A DNA stretch of 60,898 bases from contig CAKRRH010000009.1 in the NCBI GenBank assembly GCA_934394855.1, positions 1 to 60,898 on the forward strand. Reading direction: 5' to 3'. Source of the DNA: an uncultured Eubacteriales bacterium. GTDB taxonomy: Bacteria; Bacillota; Clostridia; Oscillospirales; Acutalibacteraceae. Under the pieces are notes generated by a model, which had not been told where the DNA came from, made no database searches, and saw only the letters and a list, made by a program, of their open reading frames with translations. The position numbers and the translations under genes were made by a program. How positions within the stretch are numbered: the first letter of the stretch is position 1; the number at the start of each line of letters is the position of its first letter. This document shows, in pieces, positions 42,503 through 51,227 of the stretch.

Positions 42503-44821
42503 TTAATCCCAGGGTGCTACTTTCCATCCTGCAATGTGCTTTCTTAAAATAAGCACATCTTTCATGTTGATAGCCTCATCCATATTAAGATCGCAATTTG
42601 TCTTGTTTATCTCAATGTTATAGCCTGCGATGTACTTTCTCAAGAAAAGGACATCTTTCATGTTGATGCTGTCATCACCGTTTGCATCGCCGTAAACTGC
42701 GTCGGGATTATCACTGGATTTACCCGGAACATATATTGCCGAATAGCGAACATTAATGTCGGTCACGCCGCAAGCGACGCCATTTTCACCGGCATTTGCA
42801 TAGTTCATTACGGCAAGCTTGATGAGTTGAATGTTATCGGGGTCATAAGCAACGCCGTTTTTGTCTTTTGTCGGAATCGTAAGAATTCCCGACTGTCCGA
42901 CATTAAGCCATTTCTCCGCCGTTACATTTTGAGATTCATCTTTCATTATAAATGAAACTTCGCAAAGCACTGCGCAATCTTTATTGGTTTCGGGATGTTT
43001 AGCGCTGTTTACTTTAACATCAACAGCCAATACACCCAGACCGTTCGGGTCGTTTGCATATGCGTAGCCCTGTTTGATAGAATTGATTAGCTGCTTTGAA
43101 AGAGCCTCGGATACAACGGTTGTGTTGCCAGTAGCCTCGTCTTTTCGGCTCCTTAGCAGCCAAGCCGCCTGATATTGCTTATTATTTTTGCCCTTGCTGA
43201 TCATTGTAACATCGCCGTTATTGCCAAACGATTTTGTTTCAGCCGAGCTTGATGAAGAATTGCCCCAATATTTATCCATTGCCCCTTCTTTGAAGTCATA
43301 TGCATGATAGCCTGCGCCGGGGTTATAGTCAGGTGTTGTTACATCATCTGTAGGTTTTGTCGGTGTAGTCGGATTGTTGTCGACTATCGTGATCGGTGAG
43401 AAATAAACAACAGGGCAGATTGAAATTGCCGTTACACCCGTGCCATAGTTGATTTCTGTTCCGTCAGCATTTGTAACAGGGTCGTTCTCGCCCTTTTTCT
43501 TATATTGAACCATGTTGCCGTCTTCGTCATAATACCAATAGTTCTGGACTGTAAGACGAACACCTGCAAAGTCGTTTTGCTTATAATTTGACAGGTCAAA
43601 TGTATAGGTTTTTGTTGTTCCGGGCTGCTGCCAAGCCTCAATTATCTGTTCATATCCCCTTGAGAATGTAACAAGCATAATACTGAGCTGAGCCGCAACC
43701 GGCTTGTTATCTCTGTCCACACATGACTCAAGATATACTGTTATCTGAGCTTTGTGTGAGCCGCCCTCTTGATTTGCAACCGCAAGACCGTAATTTGCTG
43801 TGTCATGGTTTAATTTATGATATGTCTGAATCTGCTGACCGCAGTTTCCCAAACGGTTCTCATATTTAATCCAGCCGGGTCCGCCGTTTTTCTTGAACTT
43901 CTCTGTTCCGCCGAATGTTTCACCACCGTCTTTTGAATAGAGAATACTATCCGGCGCTCCGCCGTAATCCTGTCTGTAATTTAAGTCCCAATTTACAAGT
44001 GTTGCCGTTGTGTCAAGTTTGCCGTCGCCGTCTGAATCTTTGACCTGAACATCCGGAACTTTCGGCAAAGTCGGATCGCCCTCTACAACAAATGCAGAAA
44101 CAACCGCGCCCTTCTTTGACAAATTCCAATGATATACATCAATCTCAAGCGATTTAACATCGTCAACGCTGTCCATGATTGCGGTGACATATTCGTCATT
44201 GTTGTCTTTATACCTATATTTGAACGGAATTGTAACTTCTTTTGTGCAGGTCATGTCAAGATATGATGTATGAATCGCGCGAACGGTATTATCATTCATG
44301 ATGAGCTTGACAACGATCTGAGTATCGATCTGAACATTCTTTTTGGTAACCGAATTCGTTACTCTGAACAGTGCCTTTGCGGACGGGGCAACCTGTTCAA
44401 CCTTTGATTGGTCAAATGCAACGCCCTTTTTCTCCGCCTCCGCTTTAGCCGCTTCAACATCAGCGGCATATTTATCCGCCGCCTGTTTTTTAGCAATCTC
44501 AAAAGCCGCCTTGAAATTGTCATCGAGCTTCCACATCGTTTTTATTCCAAAGATATAATCATTGGTTTCAACGCCGAACGAAAGATCGTCGTTATATGTC
44601 ATATCGCCGGTTACCGTCGTATCCGATGTAATGACATCGATCTCTCCCTTTTTATATGTGCCAAAGCCTGTGAATGCATCTTTTGTAAATCTCTGCATAT
44701 AAATCGGCTCGACTTTAGCGGTATCTTCTGCGGATGCAGAAACGCTTGCCGTGATTGTGACGGTTGCAACAAGCACCGTCAGAGCAAGAATAATGCTCAC
44801 GATTTTTTTAGTTACTTTCAT
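42503..44821 (-). CDS. Large secreted protein with C-terminal type I dockerin
   Basis: The 772-residue protein shares signal peptide, first two modules, linker position and third module with the MPDTG-anchored protein at 32252-34723. A Thr/Pro linker (TTPTKPTDDVTTPD) lies near residue 500. In place of the sortase signal it ends in a dockerin (about 706-772) with two calcium-loop repeats, GDANGDDSINMKD and DLNMDEAINMKD, each followed by LRK(Y/H)IAG. It should bind a cohesin on a scaffoldin, so the same ectodomain would enter a cellulosome-like complex. No catalytic domain is recognised; binding or adhesion is inferred. GGGGGT precedes the ATG. Confidence 0.88.
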   Translation of the reverse strand: MKVTKKIVSIILALTVLVATVTITASVSASAEDTAKVEPIYMQRFTKDAFTGFGTYKKGEIDVITSDTTVTGDMTYNDDLSFGVETNDYIFGIKTMWKLDDNFKAAFEIAKKQAADKYAADVEAAKAEAEKKGVAFDQSKVEQVAPSAKALFRVTNSVTKKNVQIDTQIVVKLIMNDNTVRAIHTSYLDMTCTKEVTIPFKYRYKDNNDEYVTAIMDSVDDVKSLEIDVYHWNLSKKGAVVSAFVVEGDPTLPKVPDVQVKDSDGDGKLDTTATLVNWDLNYRQDYGGAPDSILYSKDGGETFGGTEKFKKNGGPGWIKYENRLGNCGQQIQTYHKLNHDTANYGLAVANQEGGSHKAQITVYLESCVDRDNKPVAAQLSIMLVTFSRGYEQIIEAWQQPGTTKTYTFDLSNYKQNDFAGVRLTVQNYWYYDEDGNMVQYKKKGENDPVTNADGTEINYGTGVTAISICPVVYFSPITIVDNNPTTPTKPTDDVTTPDYNPGAGYHAYDFKEGAMDKYWGNSSSSSAETKSFGNNGDVTMISKGKNNKQYQAAWLLRSRKDEATGNTTVVSEALSKQLINSIKQGYAYANDPNGLGVLAVDVKVNSAKHPETNKDCAVLCEVSFIMKDESQNVTAEKWLNVGQSGILTIPTKDKNGVAYDPDNIQLIKLAVMNYANAGENGVACGVTDINVRYSAIYVPGKSSDNPDAVYGDANGDDSINMKDVLFLRKYIAGYNIEINKTNCDLNMDEAINMKDVLILRKHIAGWKVAPWD

Positions 44822-44851
44822 AGTTATACCCCCAATGTTGTTGGATAGTGA

Positions 44852-44872
44852 AATATATTGACTTAATATACT
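44852..44872. promoter_or_regulatory. Palindrome before the dockerin protein gene
   Basis: AATATATT and AATATACT arms with a 5-nt spacer, the near-copy of the element at 34753-34773, again placed between -10 box and start codon. Confidence 0.5.
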
Positions 44873-44882
44873 TCTTAGGCTA

Positions 44883-44911
44883 ATTATATCTTAATAATTG
44901 TATTTCGTCAA
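44883..44911 (-). promoter_or_regulatory. Promoter of the dockerin protein gene
   Basis: On the minus strand TTGACG (44911-44906), 17 nt, TATAAT (44888-44883), the same hexamers and spacing as at 34784-34812. Upstream of the -35 both share a repeated ATATTG element. Confidence 0.75.
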
Positions 44912-45063
44912 TATAGCAATATAGTAAAATAAATACAATGCTTTATGTTGTATTTTACCAAAGAAATAGCTTGAATACATACAAAATCAACTATAATTTT
45001 AATCAAATGTTATATATGTATCGGTCGATATAATATACATCACGGCGATTGGGGGAGCAAAAA

Positions 45064-45104
45064 GACCGCGGCTTATAAATGTGAATACACTTAAAACCGC
45101 AGTC
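45064..45104 (-). terminator. Terminator after dnaJ
   Basis: GACCGCGG pairs with CCGCAGTC (one mismatch) around a 25-nt loop, and the minus strand continues TTTTTGC. Confidence 0.7.
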
Positions 45105-45117
45105 GATTTAATGCTGA

Positions 45118-46266
45118 TTATTCAAACATACCTTTTATTTTCTCAAAAAAGCCTTTGCGTTTTTTATAATTTGATTCGGTGGTTGAGTTGTCAAACTGTT
45201 TAAGCAATTCCTTTTGCTCCGATGACAAATTTCTCGGAACCTCAATCACGACTTTAACATATTGATCGCCTCTGCCCGAACCGTTAAGCCGTGCAATGCC
45301 CTTTCCGCCGAGCTTAAATTCATCATTCGGCTGTGTGCCCTCATGAATCTTGAACTTAACCTTGCCGTCAAGCGTCGGAACCGAAATTTCCGCACCCAAA
45401 GCCGCTTGTGCATATGTTATCGGGATCTCGCAATATACGTTATATCCTTCACGCTCAAAAATCGGGTGCGGTCTTACCGACACTTCGAGTCTTAAATCGC
45501 CCGTTGCGCCTCCGTTGATTCCTGCATCGCCCAGTCCTCTGACATTTAGCACCTGACCGTCGTCAATGCCTGCGGGAATGTTGATCTGCTGTGTTTTTGT
45601 AACACGGATTCGTCCCTGACCCGAACACTTCGGGCACGGATTATCGATTATTTTACCCTTGCCGCGACATCTTGTGCAAGGGCGCTGTGACTGCATTTGA
45701 CCGAATGCTGTGCGCTGAATCGAGGTTACATAGCCAGTGCCGTGACAATCGGGGCAGGTTGATGAAGATGTACCTGCCTTGGCGCCCGATCCGTGACAGT
45801 CGGGGCATGATTCATAGTGCGTGAATTTGACCGATTTCTGACAGCCCTTTGCGGCTTCCTCAAATGAAAGCATAATGTTTGCCGCAACATCCGAGCCACG
45901 CTGAGGTGCATTTGGATTGGCGCGTCTGCCGCCGCCGAAACCGCCGCCGAATATGCTCGAAAAAATGTCGCCGAGATCGCCGAAATCTCCCGAAAATCCG
46001 CCGCCGTATGGGTTGCCGCCGCCTGCTCCGAAATTTGGATCAACACCTGCATGACCGAATTGGTCATATCTCGCTTTTTTCTCGCTGTCGCTTAAAACCT
46101 CATAAGCCTCGTTGACTTCCTTGAACTTTGCTTCGGCTTCCTTATCACCCGGATTCAAATCGGGGTGATATTTTTTCGCCATCTGCCTATATGCTTTTTT
46201 TATGGTTGCTTCGTCGGCATTTTTATCAACGCCGAGCACCTCGTAATAATCTCGTTTATCTGCCAT
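45118..46266 (-). CDS. dnaJ: Chaperone DnaJ
   Basis: The 382-residue type I DnaJ has the J domain with HPDLN at about residue 35 (HPD motif), a Gly/Phe-rich region (about 75-110) and a four-repeat zinc domain (CPDCHGSG, CPDCHGTG, CTRCRGKG, CPKCSGQG). It stimulates DnaK ATPase and delivers substrates. The ATG at 46266 follows AAGGGG. Two hairpins separate it from dnaK, so it may be partly attenuated. Confidence 0.97.
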   Translation of the reverse strand: MADKRDYYEVLGVDKNADEATIKKAYRQMAKKYHPDLNPGDKEAEAKFKEVNEAYEVLSDSEKKARYDQFGHAGVDPNFGAGGGNPYGGGFSGDFGDLGDIFSSIFGGGFGGGRRANPNAPQRGSDVAANIMLSFEEAAKGCQKSVKFTHYESCPDCHGSGAKAGTSSSTCPDCHGTGYVTSIQRTAFGQMQSQRPCTRCRGKGKIIDNPCPKCSGQGRIRVTKTQQINIPAGIDDGQVLNVRGLGDAGINGGATGDLRLEVSVRPHPIFEREGYNVYCEIPITYAQAALGAEISVPTLDGKVKFKIHEGTQPNDEFKLGGKGIARLNGSGRGDQYVKVVIEVPRNLSSEQKELLKQFDNSTTESNYKKRKGFFEKIKGMFE

Positions 46267-46332
46267 ATTATCTGCCCCTTCTTCAAAAGGGTTATCTCCC
46301 ATCAAAATAAATTACCGATTAAAAGTCAATAT

Positions 46333-46404
46333 CCGCCCGAAAAAATATCTATTAACGGGCGGAGTCATGCCATTTCGGATGCGGCAACCGTTTCAGTTGC
46401 CGCA
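46333..46404 (-). terminator. Two hairpins between dnaK and dnaJ
   Basis: CCGCCCG/CGGGCGG (46333-46362) and TGCGGCAAC/GTTGCCGCA (46380-46404) are strong stems in the spacer. On the minus strand the first to be transcribed lacks a T-run. They may attenuate or mark a processing site between dnaK and dnaJ. Confidence 0.55.
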
Positions 46405-46434
46405 CGGCGAAGTGACACGCCATTATTTTTTCAA

Positions 46435-48276
46435 TTATTTGTTTTCACCGTCATCGGGTGTATATTCGGCGTCATAGACATTGTTGCCGTCATTGTTCGG
46501 ATTGGCATTTGCCGCATTCGGATCGGCATTCGGAGCTGCCTGCTGTGTTGCTTTGTAAATCTTTTCGCTTACTGCATATACAGCTTTCTGCAATTCTTCC
46601 TGTTTAGCCTTGATGTCGGCAATGTTGTCGCCCTTGAGTGCTTCTTTGAGTGCTTCACACGGAGTTTTGATTGAGTTTTTCTCATCTTCCGAAAGCTTGT
46701 CGCCGAAATCGGTGATTGTCTTTTCTGCCTGATAAACCATCTGGTCGGCATTGTTGCGAACATCTACCGATTCCTTGCGCTTCTTATCCTCTTCGGCATA
46801 CTGCTCTGCTTCATGAACCGCACGCTCAACATCTTCTTTTGACATTGATGTGCTTGAAGTGATTGTAATATCCTGCTCTTTACCTGTTCCTTTATCTTTT
46901 GCGGATACATGAACAATGCCGTTAGCGTCAATGTCGAATGTTACTTCGATCTGCGGGATTCCGCGGGGTGCCGGAGCGATTCCGTCAAGATGGAACACGC
47001 CGAGAGTTTTGTTATCCTTTGCAAATTCACGCTCGCCCTGGAGTACATGAACCTCAACAGAGGTCTGACCGTCAGCGGCGGTTGAGAATATCTGTGATTT
47101 CTTTGTCGGGATAGTTGTGTTACGCTCGATTACCTTTGTCGAAACGCCGCCCATTGTTTCAATGCCGAGGGACAGCGGAGTAACATCAAGAAGAACCATG
47201 CCCTTAACATCGCCGCCGAGAACGCCGCCTTGAATTGCAGCGCCGACTGCAACGCATTCATCAGGGTTAATGCCCTTGAACGGCTCTTTGCCCATGAATT
47301 TCTGAATTGCTTCGTTTACTGCCGGAATACGGCTTGAACCGCCGACCATGAGCACCTTGTTGATGTCTGATGCGCTAAGACCCGAATCGGACAATGCCTG
47401 ACGAACCGGTCCCATTGTAGCGTCAACAAGATCTGCTGTGAGCTCGTTGAATTTAGCACGGGTAAGGGTTGCTTCATAATGCTTCGGACCTGTCTGGTCA
47501 GCCGAAATGAACGGCAGGTTGATGTCTGCACTTGTTACGCCCGACAAGTCGATTTTAGCTTTTTCTGCAGCCTCTTTGATTCGCTGCATTGCCATTTTGT
47601 CGTTTGAAATGTCGATTCCTGTCTGCGACTTGAAATCGTTGATGATATAGTCCATTATGCGCTTATCGAAGTCATCGCCGCCGAGACGGTTGTTACCTGC
47701 TGTTGCCAAAACCTCCTGAACGCCGTCGCCCATTTCGATGATAGATACATCAAATGTACCGCCGCCGAGGTCATAGACCATAACCTTCTGGTCAGCTTCC
47801 TTATCAACGCCATATGCAAGAGCTGCCGCTGTCGGCTCGTTGATAATACGCTTAACCTCAAGACCTGCAATCTTACCTGCGTCCTTTGTAGCCTGACGCT
47901 GTGCGTCTGTGAAATATGCCGGAACGGTGATTACCGCCTCAGTTACAGGTGCGCCGATATATGCTTCTGCGTCGCTTTTGAGCTTCTGCAAGATGATTGC
48001 CGAAATCTCCTGAGGAGTATAATTTTTGCCGTCAATCGAAACGGTGTGCGATGTGCCCATTTCACGCTTGATTGATGCGATTGTTCTGTCAGGATTTGTG
48101 ATAGCCTGGCGTTTTGCAACATAACCGACCATGCGCTCGCCGTCTTTTGAAAATGCAACAACCGACGGAGTTGTTCTTGCACCCTCTGCGTTAGCGATAA
48201 CGACCGGCTCGCCGCCTTCCATTACAGCAACGCATGAATTTGTTGTACCCAAGTCAATACCAATGATTTTTCCCAT
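46435..48276 (-). CDS. dnaK: Chaperone DnaK (Hsp70)
   Basis: The 613-residue Hsp70 starts MGKIIGIDLGTTNSCVAVME and has DLGGGTFDVSIIE in the ATPase, VMLVGGSSRIP, the linker VLLDVTPLSLGIET and a C-terminal EEDKK lid. It ends in an acidic tail (TPDDGENK). It folds and refolds proteins with DnaJ and GrpE. The ATG at 48276 follows AAGG after a nine-nt spacer. It is third in the hrcA-grpE-dnaK-dnaJ order. Confidence 0.98.
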   Translation of the reverse strand: MGKIIGIDLGTTNSCVAVMEGGEPVVIANAEGARTTPSVVAFSKDGERMVGYVAKRQAITNPDRTIASIKREMGTSHTVSIDGKNYTPQEISAIILQKLKSDAEAYIGAPVTEAVITVPAYFTDAQRQATKDAGKIAGLEVKRIINEPTAAALAYGVDKEADQKVMVYDLGGGTFDVSIIEMGDGVQEVLATAGNNRLGGDDFDKRIMDYIINDFKSQTGIDISNDKMAMQRIKEAAEKAKIDLSGVTSADINLPFISADQTGPKHYEATLTRAKFNELTADLVDATMGPVRQALSDSGLSASDINKVLMVGGSSRIPAVNEAIQKFMGKEPFKGINPDECVAVGAAIQGGVLGGDVKGMVLLDVTPLSLGIETMGGVSTKVIERNTTIPTKKSQIFSTAADGQTSVEVHVLQGEREFAKDNKTLGVFHLDGIAPAPRGIPQIEVTFDIDANGIVHVSAKDKGTGKEQDITITSSTSMSKEDVERAVHEAEQYAEEDKKRKESVDVRNNADQMVYQAEKTITDFGDKLSEDEKNSIKTPCEALKEALKGDNIADIKAKQEELQKAVYAVSEKIYKATQQAAPNADPNAANANPNNDGNNVYDAEYTPDDGENK

Positions 48277-48383
48277 AATTGTCAACCTTTCTTAATGTTT
48301 AGGATTTATTTTCATTATATATAAATTGTAATCGGTCAAACTAAAATTTAATTAAACACCGGTTGCAATTTGTAAGCCGATTA

Positions 48384-48965
48384 TCAGTCGCAGTTTGCGA
48401 CCTTGACCATTGCGTGTCTAAGCACCGTATCGCCGATTTTGTAGCCCGGCTGCAAAACCTGAACGACAATGTTTTCGCCGACCGTGTCATCATCCACACG
48501 CATTACCGCCTGATGATAATTTACATCGAACGGCTCGTTTTCGGGATTGATTTCTTCAAGACCGAGCTTTTTGAGTGCGTCAAGCAATCCCTTAACGGTC
48601 ATTGCAACACCCTTTGCATAATCAGCGGCATTTTCGTCCGCCTGCATTGCGCGGTTGATGTTATCAATGCTCGGAAGCAGCGCCTTGATTGTTTCCGATT
48701 TCACAAAGCTTGCTGTTTTTTCTCTGTTTGCGGTTTCACGCTTTTTGAAATTATCAAACTCCGCCGCTGTTCTTAAAAGCATATCCTTCGCTTCTTTAAG
48801 CTCGTTTTCAAGCTTTTCGATTTTTTCTTCGGCTTCCTTTGATTTTTTATCCTCTTTTTTGCTATGCTTGCCGCCTTTTTCCGCTTTGGTTTCTTCGACC
48901 TCGGCGTTCACAGCCTCATTTTCGATTGTTTCGTTCTGCTCTTTCTTTTCTTCAGCCAAAATCAT
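48384..48965 (-). CDS. grpE: Nucleotide exchange factor GrpE
   Basis: This 193-residue protein has a charged, disordered N region (about 1-55), a long helix (NELKEAKDMLLRTAAEFDNF) and a beta domain that ends with HQAVMRVDDDTVGENIVVQ and LQPGYKIGDTVLRHAMVKVA. It releases ADP from DnaK. AAAGGCGG precedes the ATG. It is located between hrcA and dnaK. Confidence 0.97.
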   Translation of the reverse strand: MILAEEKKEQNETIENEAVNAEVEETKAEKGGKHSKKEDKKSKEAEEKIEKLENELKEAKDMLLRTAAEFDNFKKRETANREKTASFVKSETIKALLPSIDNINRAMQADENAADYAKGVAMTVKGLLDALKKLGLEEINPENEPFDVNYHQAVMRVDDDTVGENIVVQVLQPGYKIGDTVLRHAMVKVANCD

Positions 48966-48991
48966 TACCGCCTTTCAAAATTTCCTTTTGT

Positions 48992-50032
48992 CTATAAATC
49001 TCCGTCATCGGAAAATGTATTGTTAAGAAGTCTTTGCAACGAATCACGGAAATATAACATTCCGGGGATTATCCGTTCGTAATCCATTCGTTCCGGACCC
49101 AAGATTCCGATCGTACCGGAAGTTCTTCCCGGCAGGTTATAGTTTGTAATTATCATGCCCGAGCTCATCAATGCGTCCTCGCCTGTTTCATCTCCGAGCA
49201 TTACCGTTATGTTTGACTTCGGTGCTTTCAGCATTCCGAGAATTGAGGAACGGTTTTGCAAAAATGATAACAGTCTTGCTGCTTTTGCGCCCGAAAAGCT
49301 GTTGTTTATCAGCAAATTTGACTCGCCCTTGAGCTTCAACTCCGACTCAACCGCCGAAATGACCGCGTCGACTACCGCCGTGACGATCGGAGCCAATAAA
49401 AGCATATCCGCGCCGAGCTTGCAAATCACATCTTGCGATGTTGCCGCCGAAATGTCGTCAAGATTCTTGCCGACCATTGTCGAGTCGATTGCGTTTTGCG
49501 CATTTTCAAGCTGTGACGGTGAAACATTCATGTCGCACCTTGCAACACGGTTTTTTATGATCCCGTTTGATGTTACGATTACGGTCATAACCGTTCGCTT
49601 TCCGATTAAAATCAGCTGAACGCTTCTGAGCGTCGCCGTTCTCTCACCCGGCGTTGTCACCATTGCCGCACACCCCGTCAGCGCCGCCAATGATTCGCAC
49701 GCTTCTTCAAGCACGCTCTCCGTTGAACCGTAAAGCGGCTGCAGCAATCGGTCAATATTGTTTTTCTGATCGGCACTCAATGAATTTTCCTGCATGAGCT
49801 CTTCGACATAAAACCTATATCCCATTGCTGTCGGGACTCTGCCGGCAGATGTATGAGGCTGAGTCAGAAAACCCATCTCGCACAAATCCGACAAAACCGA
49901 TCTGATCGTTGCACTCGACACTTTGATCGGCATTACCTCACAAAGCATCTTTGAGCCGACCGGCTCGCCTGTCATAATATATGTCCTGACGGTAGCCGAT
50001 AATATTTGTTTTTGTCTTTCGGTTAATTCCAT
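48992..50032 (-). CDS. hrcA: Heat-inducible repressor HrcA
   Basis: The 346-residue repressor has an N-terminal winged HTH (PIKVSSATIRSVLSDLCEMG). GFLTQPHTSAGRVPTAMGYR is a hallmark segment, and the GAF-like dimer domain contains LGPERMDYERIIPGM near the C terminus. It binds CIRCE, and a perfect copy lies 54 nt upstream. GGTGAATATAGA gives the ribosome site for the ATG at 50032; the longer frame is less supported. First gene of the hrcA-grpE-dnaK-dnaJ operon. Confidence 0.97.
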   Translation of the reverse strand: MELTERQKQILSATVRTYIMTGEPVGSKMLCEVMPIKVSSATIRSVLSDLCEMGFLTQPHTSAGRVPTAMGYRFYVEELMQENSLSADQKNNIDRLLQPLYGSTESVLEEACESLAALTGCAAMVTTPGERTATLRSVQLILIGKRTVMTVIVTSNGIIKNRVARCDMNVSPSQLENAQNAIDSTMVGKNLDDISAATSQDVICKLGADMLLLAPIVTAVVDAVISAVESELKLKGESNLLINNSFSGAKAARLLSFLQNRSSILGMLKAPKSNITVMLGDETGEDALMSSGMIITNYNLPGRTSGTIGILGPERMDYERIIPGMLYFRDSLQRLLNNTFSDDGDL

Positions 50033-50085
50033 TCTATATTCACCGGCTCCCTTCTGCCTTAATAAACAAGCGTTAATTTTGATTG

Positions 50086-50112
50086 TTAGCACTCATCATC
50101 ATCGAGTGCTAA
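50086..50112 (-). promoter_or_regulatory. CIRCE element
   Basis: TTAGCACTC, nine nt, GAGTGCTAA is a perfect CIRCE, the HrcA operator. It begins 14 nt downstream of the -10 box. Confidence 0.98.
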
Positions 50113-50126
50113 TTTTCAACATCTTT

Positions 50127-50155
50127 AATTTACCACTTGTCAGCCCTGTTGTCAA
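50127..50155 (-). promoter_or_regulatory. hrcA operon promoter
   Basis: On the minus strand TTGACA (50155-50150), 17 nt, TAAATT (50132-50127), just upstream of CIRCE. Confidence 0.8.
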
Positions 50156-50352
50156 TAGCAAAATTGTAAATATTTTATGAAAATTAGACTTTCCCTGACC
50201 TTTAGTGATATAAACGCTTATTAACACTATGTTTTTCTAAATTTACGCCTAAATACATTTTTAATGAATAACCCTTTGAAATGTCGTCAAAACTAACGGT
50301 ACAAAGAAAATTTATGCAAAAAACAATCAATTCGGGAAGGAATGAGCATATA

Positions 50353-51048
50353 ATGGATAATAAGCCGTTAGACGATTCAAAAAGAGAGAAAAGAATTCGC
50401 AAAATGAGTATGTGCGTGTCGCTGTTTGTCTGCATTGCGGCACTCGCTCTCGGATTTTGGTCGGCAATCAACCGAACCGCAAAGCTGACGGGAAACGCAA
50501 CAACCGCTCATCATACTTATGTTTCAAGCGTTAAACAGGTTGAGCAAAATCAGATAAAGGTCAAGGCACCGACAAAATCGACTGAAAATGATGAAGTCAT
50601 TACCGAAAAAACGACCGAAGAAATTGACACAACCGCAAATTTCTTTTCAATTCCGGTCGGCGGCAAAATCACAAAGCAATATGACGAAAAGCAGCTGCAA
50701 TATTCCAACACATATAAGGATTGGCGGCTTCATCTCGGAATCGACATCACCGCAAAGGAAAATGCCGATGTTCATTCGGCAGGCAACGGCAAGGTAAAGT
50801 CGGTGAGCAATGACCCGCTTCTCGGTCAGGTAGTTGAAATCGACCACGGCAACGGAATCGTCGCATATTACTGCGGTCTGAAAACTCCGACGGTAAAAGC
50901 TGGTGACTTAGTCGAAATCGGCAACACAATCGGAAGCATCGGCAGTGCGCCGTTTGAATCTGTTGACGCAGATCATCTTCATTTTGAAGTTAAAGTTAAC
51001 GGAAAGTATGCCGATCCGTTCAAGGCAATGAACCTCAAATCAGAATAA
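50353..51048 (+). CDS. Membrane-anchored M23 peptidase (SpoIIQ-like)
   Basis: The 231-residue protein has a short charged cytoplasmic start, one membrane helix (about 20-40: VSLFVCIAALALGFWSA), a Thr/Lys linker and a LytM/M23 domain (about 95-230). The zinc ligands are present as His in LHLGID and HxH in DHLHFEV. The domain architecture resembles SpoIIQ of sporulating Firmicutes, though the gene order does not prove it. It could instead be a vegetative endopeptidase. The ATG at 50353 follows GGGAAGGA. It is divergent from hrcA. Confidence 0.8.
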   Translation: MDNKPLDDSKREKRIRKMSMCVSLFVCIAALALGFWSAINRTAKLTGNATTAHHTYVSSVKQVEQNQIKVKAPTKSTENDEVITEKTTEEIDTTANFFSIPVGGKITKQYDEKQLQYSNTYKDWRLHLGIDITAKENADVHSAGNGKVKSVSNDPLLGQVVEIDHGNGIVAYYCGLKTPTVKAGDLVEIGNTIGSIGSAPFESVDADHLHFEVKVNGKYADPFKAMNLKSE

Positions 51049-51077
51049 AACCTGCCTCCGTTTCGTTTAGGGGCAGC

Positions 51078-51120
51078 CGCACTGACGGTCAAACATGAAT
51101 CATGAACGACCGTCGGTGCG
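51078..51120 (+). terminator. Terminator after the M23 gene
   Basis: A 13-bp stem (CGCACTGACGGTC with one or two imperfect pairs against GACCGTCGGTGCG) followed by six T. Confidence 0.88.
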
Positions 51121-51158
51121 TTTTTTCATATAACCGCATTTTGCAATCATTATTTATA

Positions 51159-51187
51159 TTGCAATTTGGCTCTTTCGCTGATATAAT
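51159..51187 (+). promoter_or_regulatory. Promoter of the GH5 pair
   Basis: TTGCAA (51159-51164), 17 nt, TATAAT (51182-51187), 40 nt upstream of the first GH5 start. Confidence 0.7.
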
Positions 51188-51227
51188 AAACTCATCAAAA
51201 ATATATCGGAAGGGACTACATATTATA

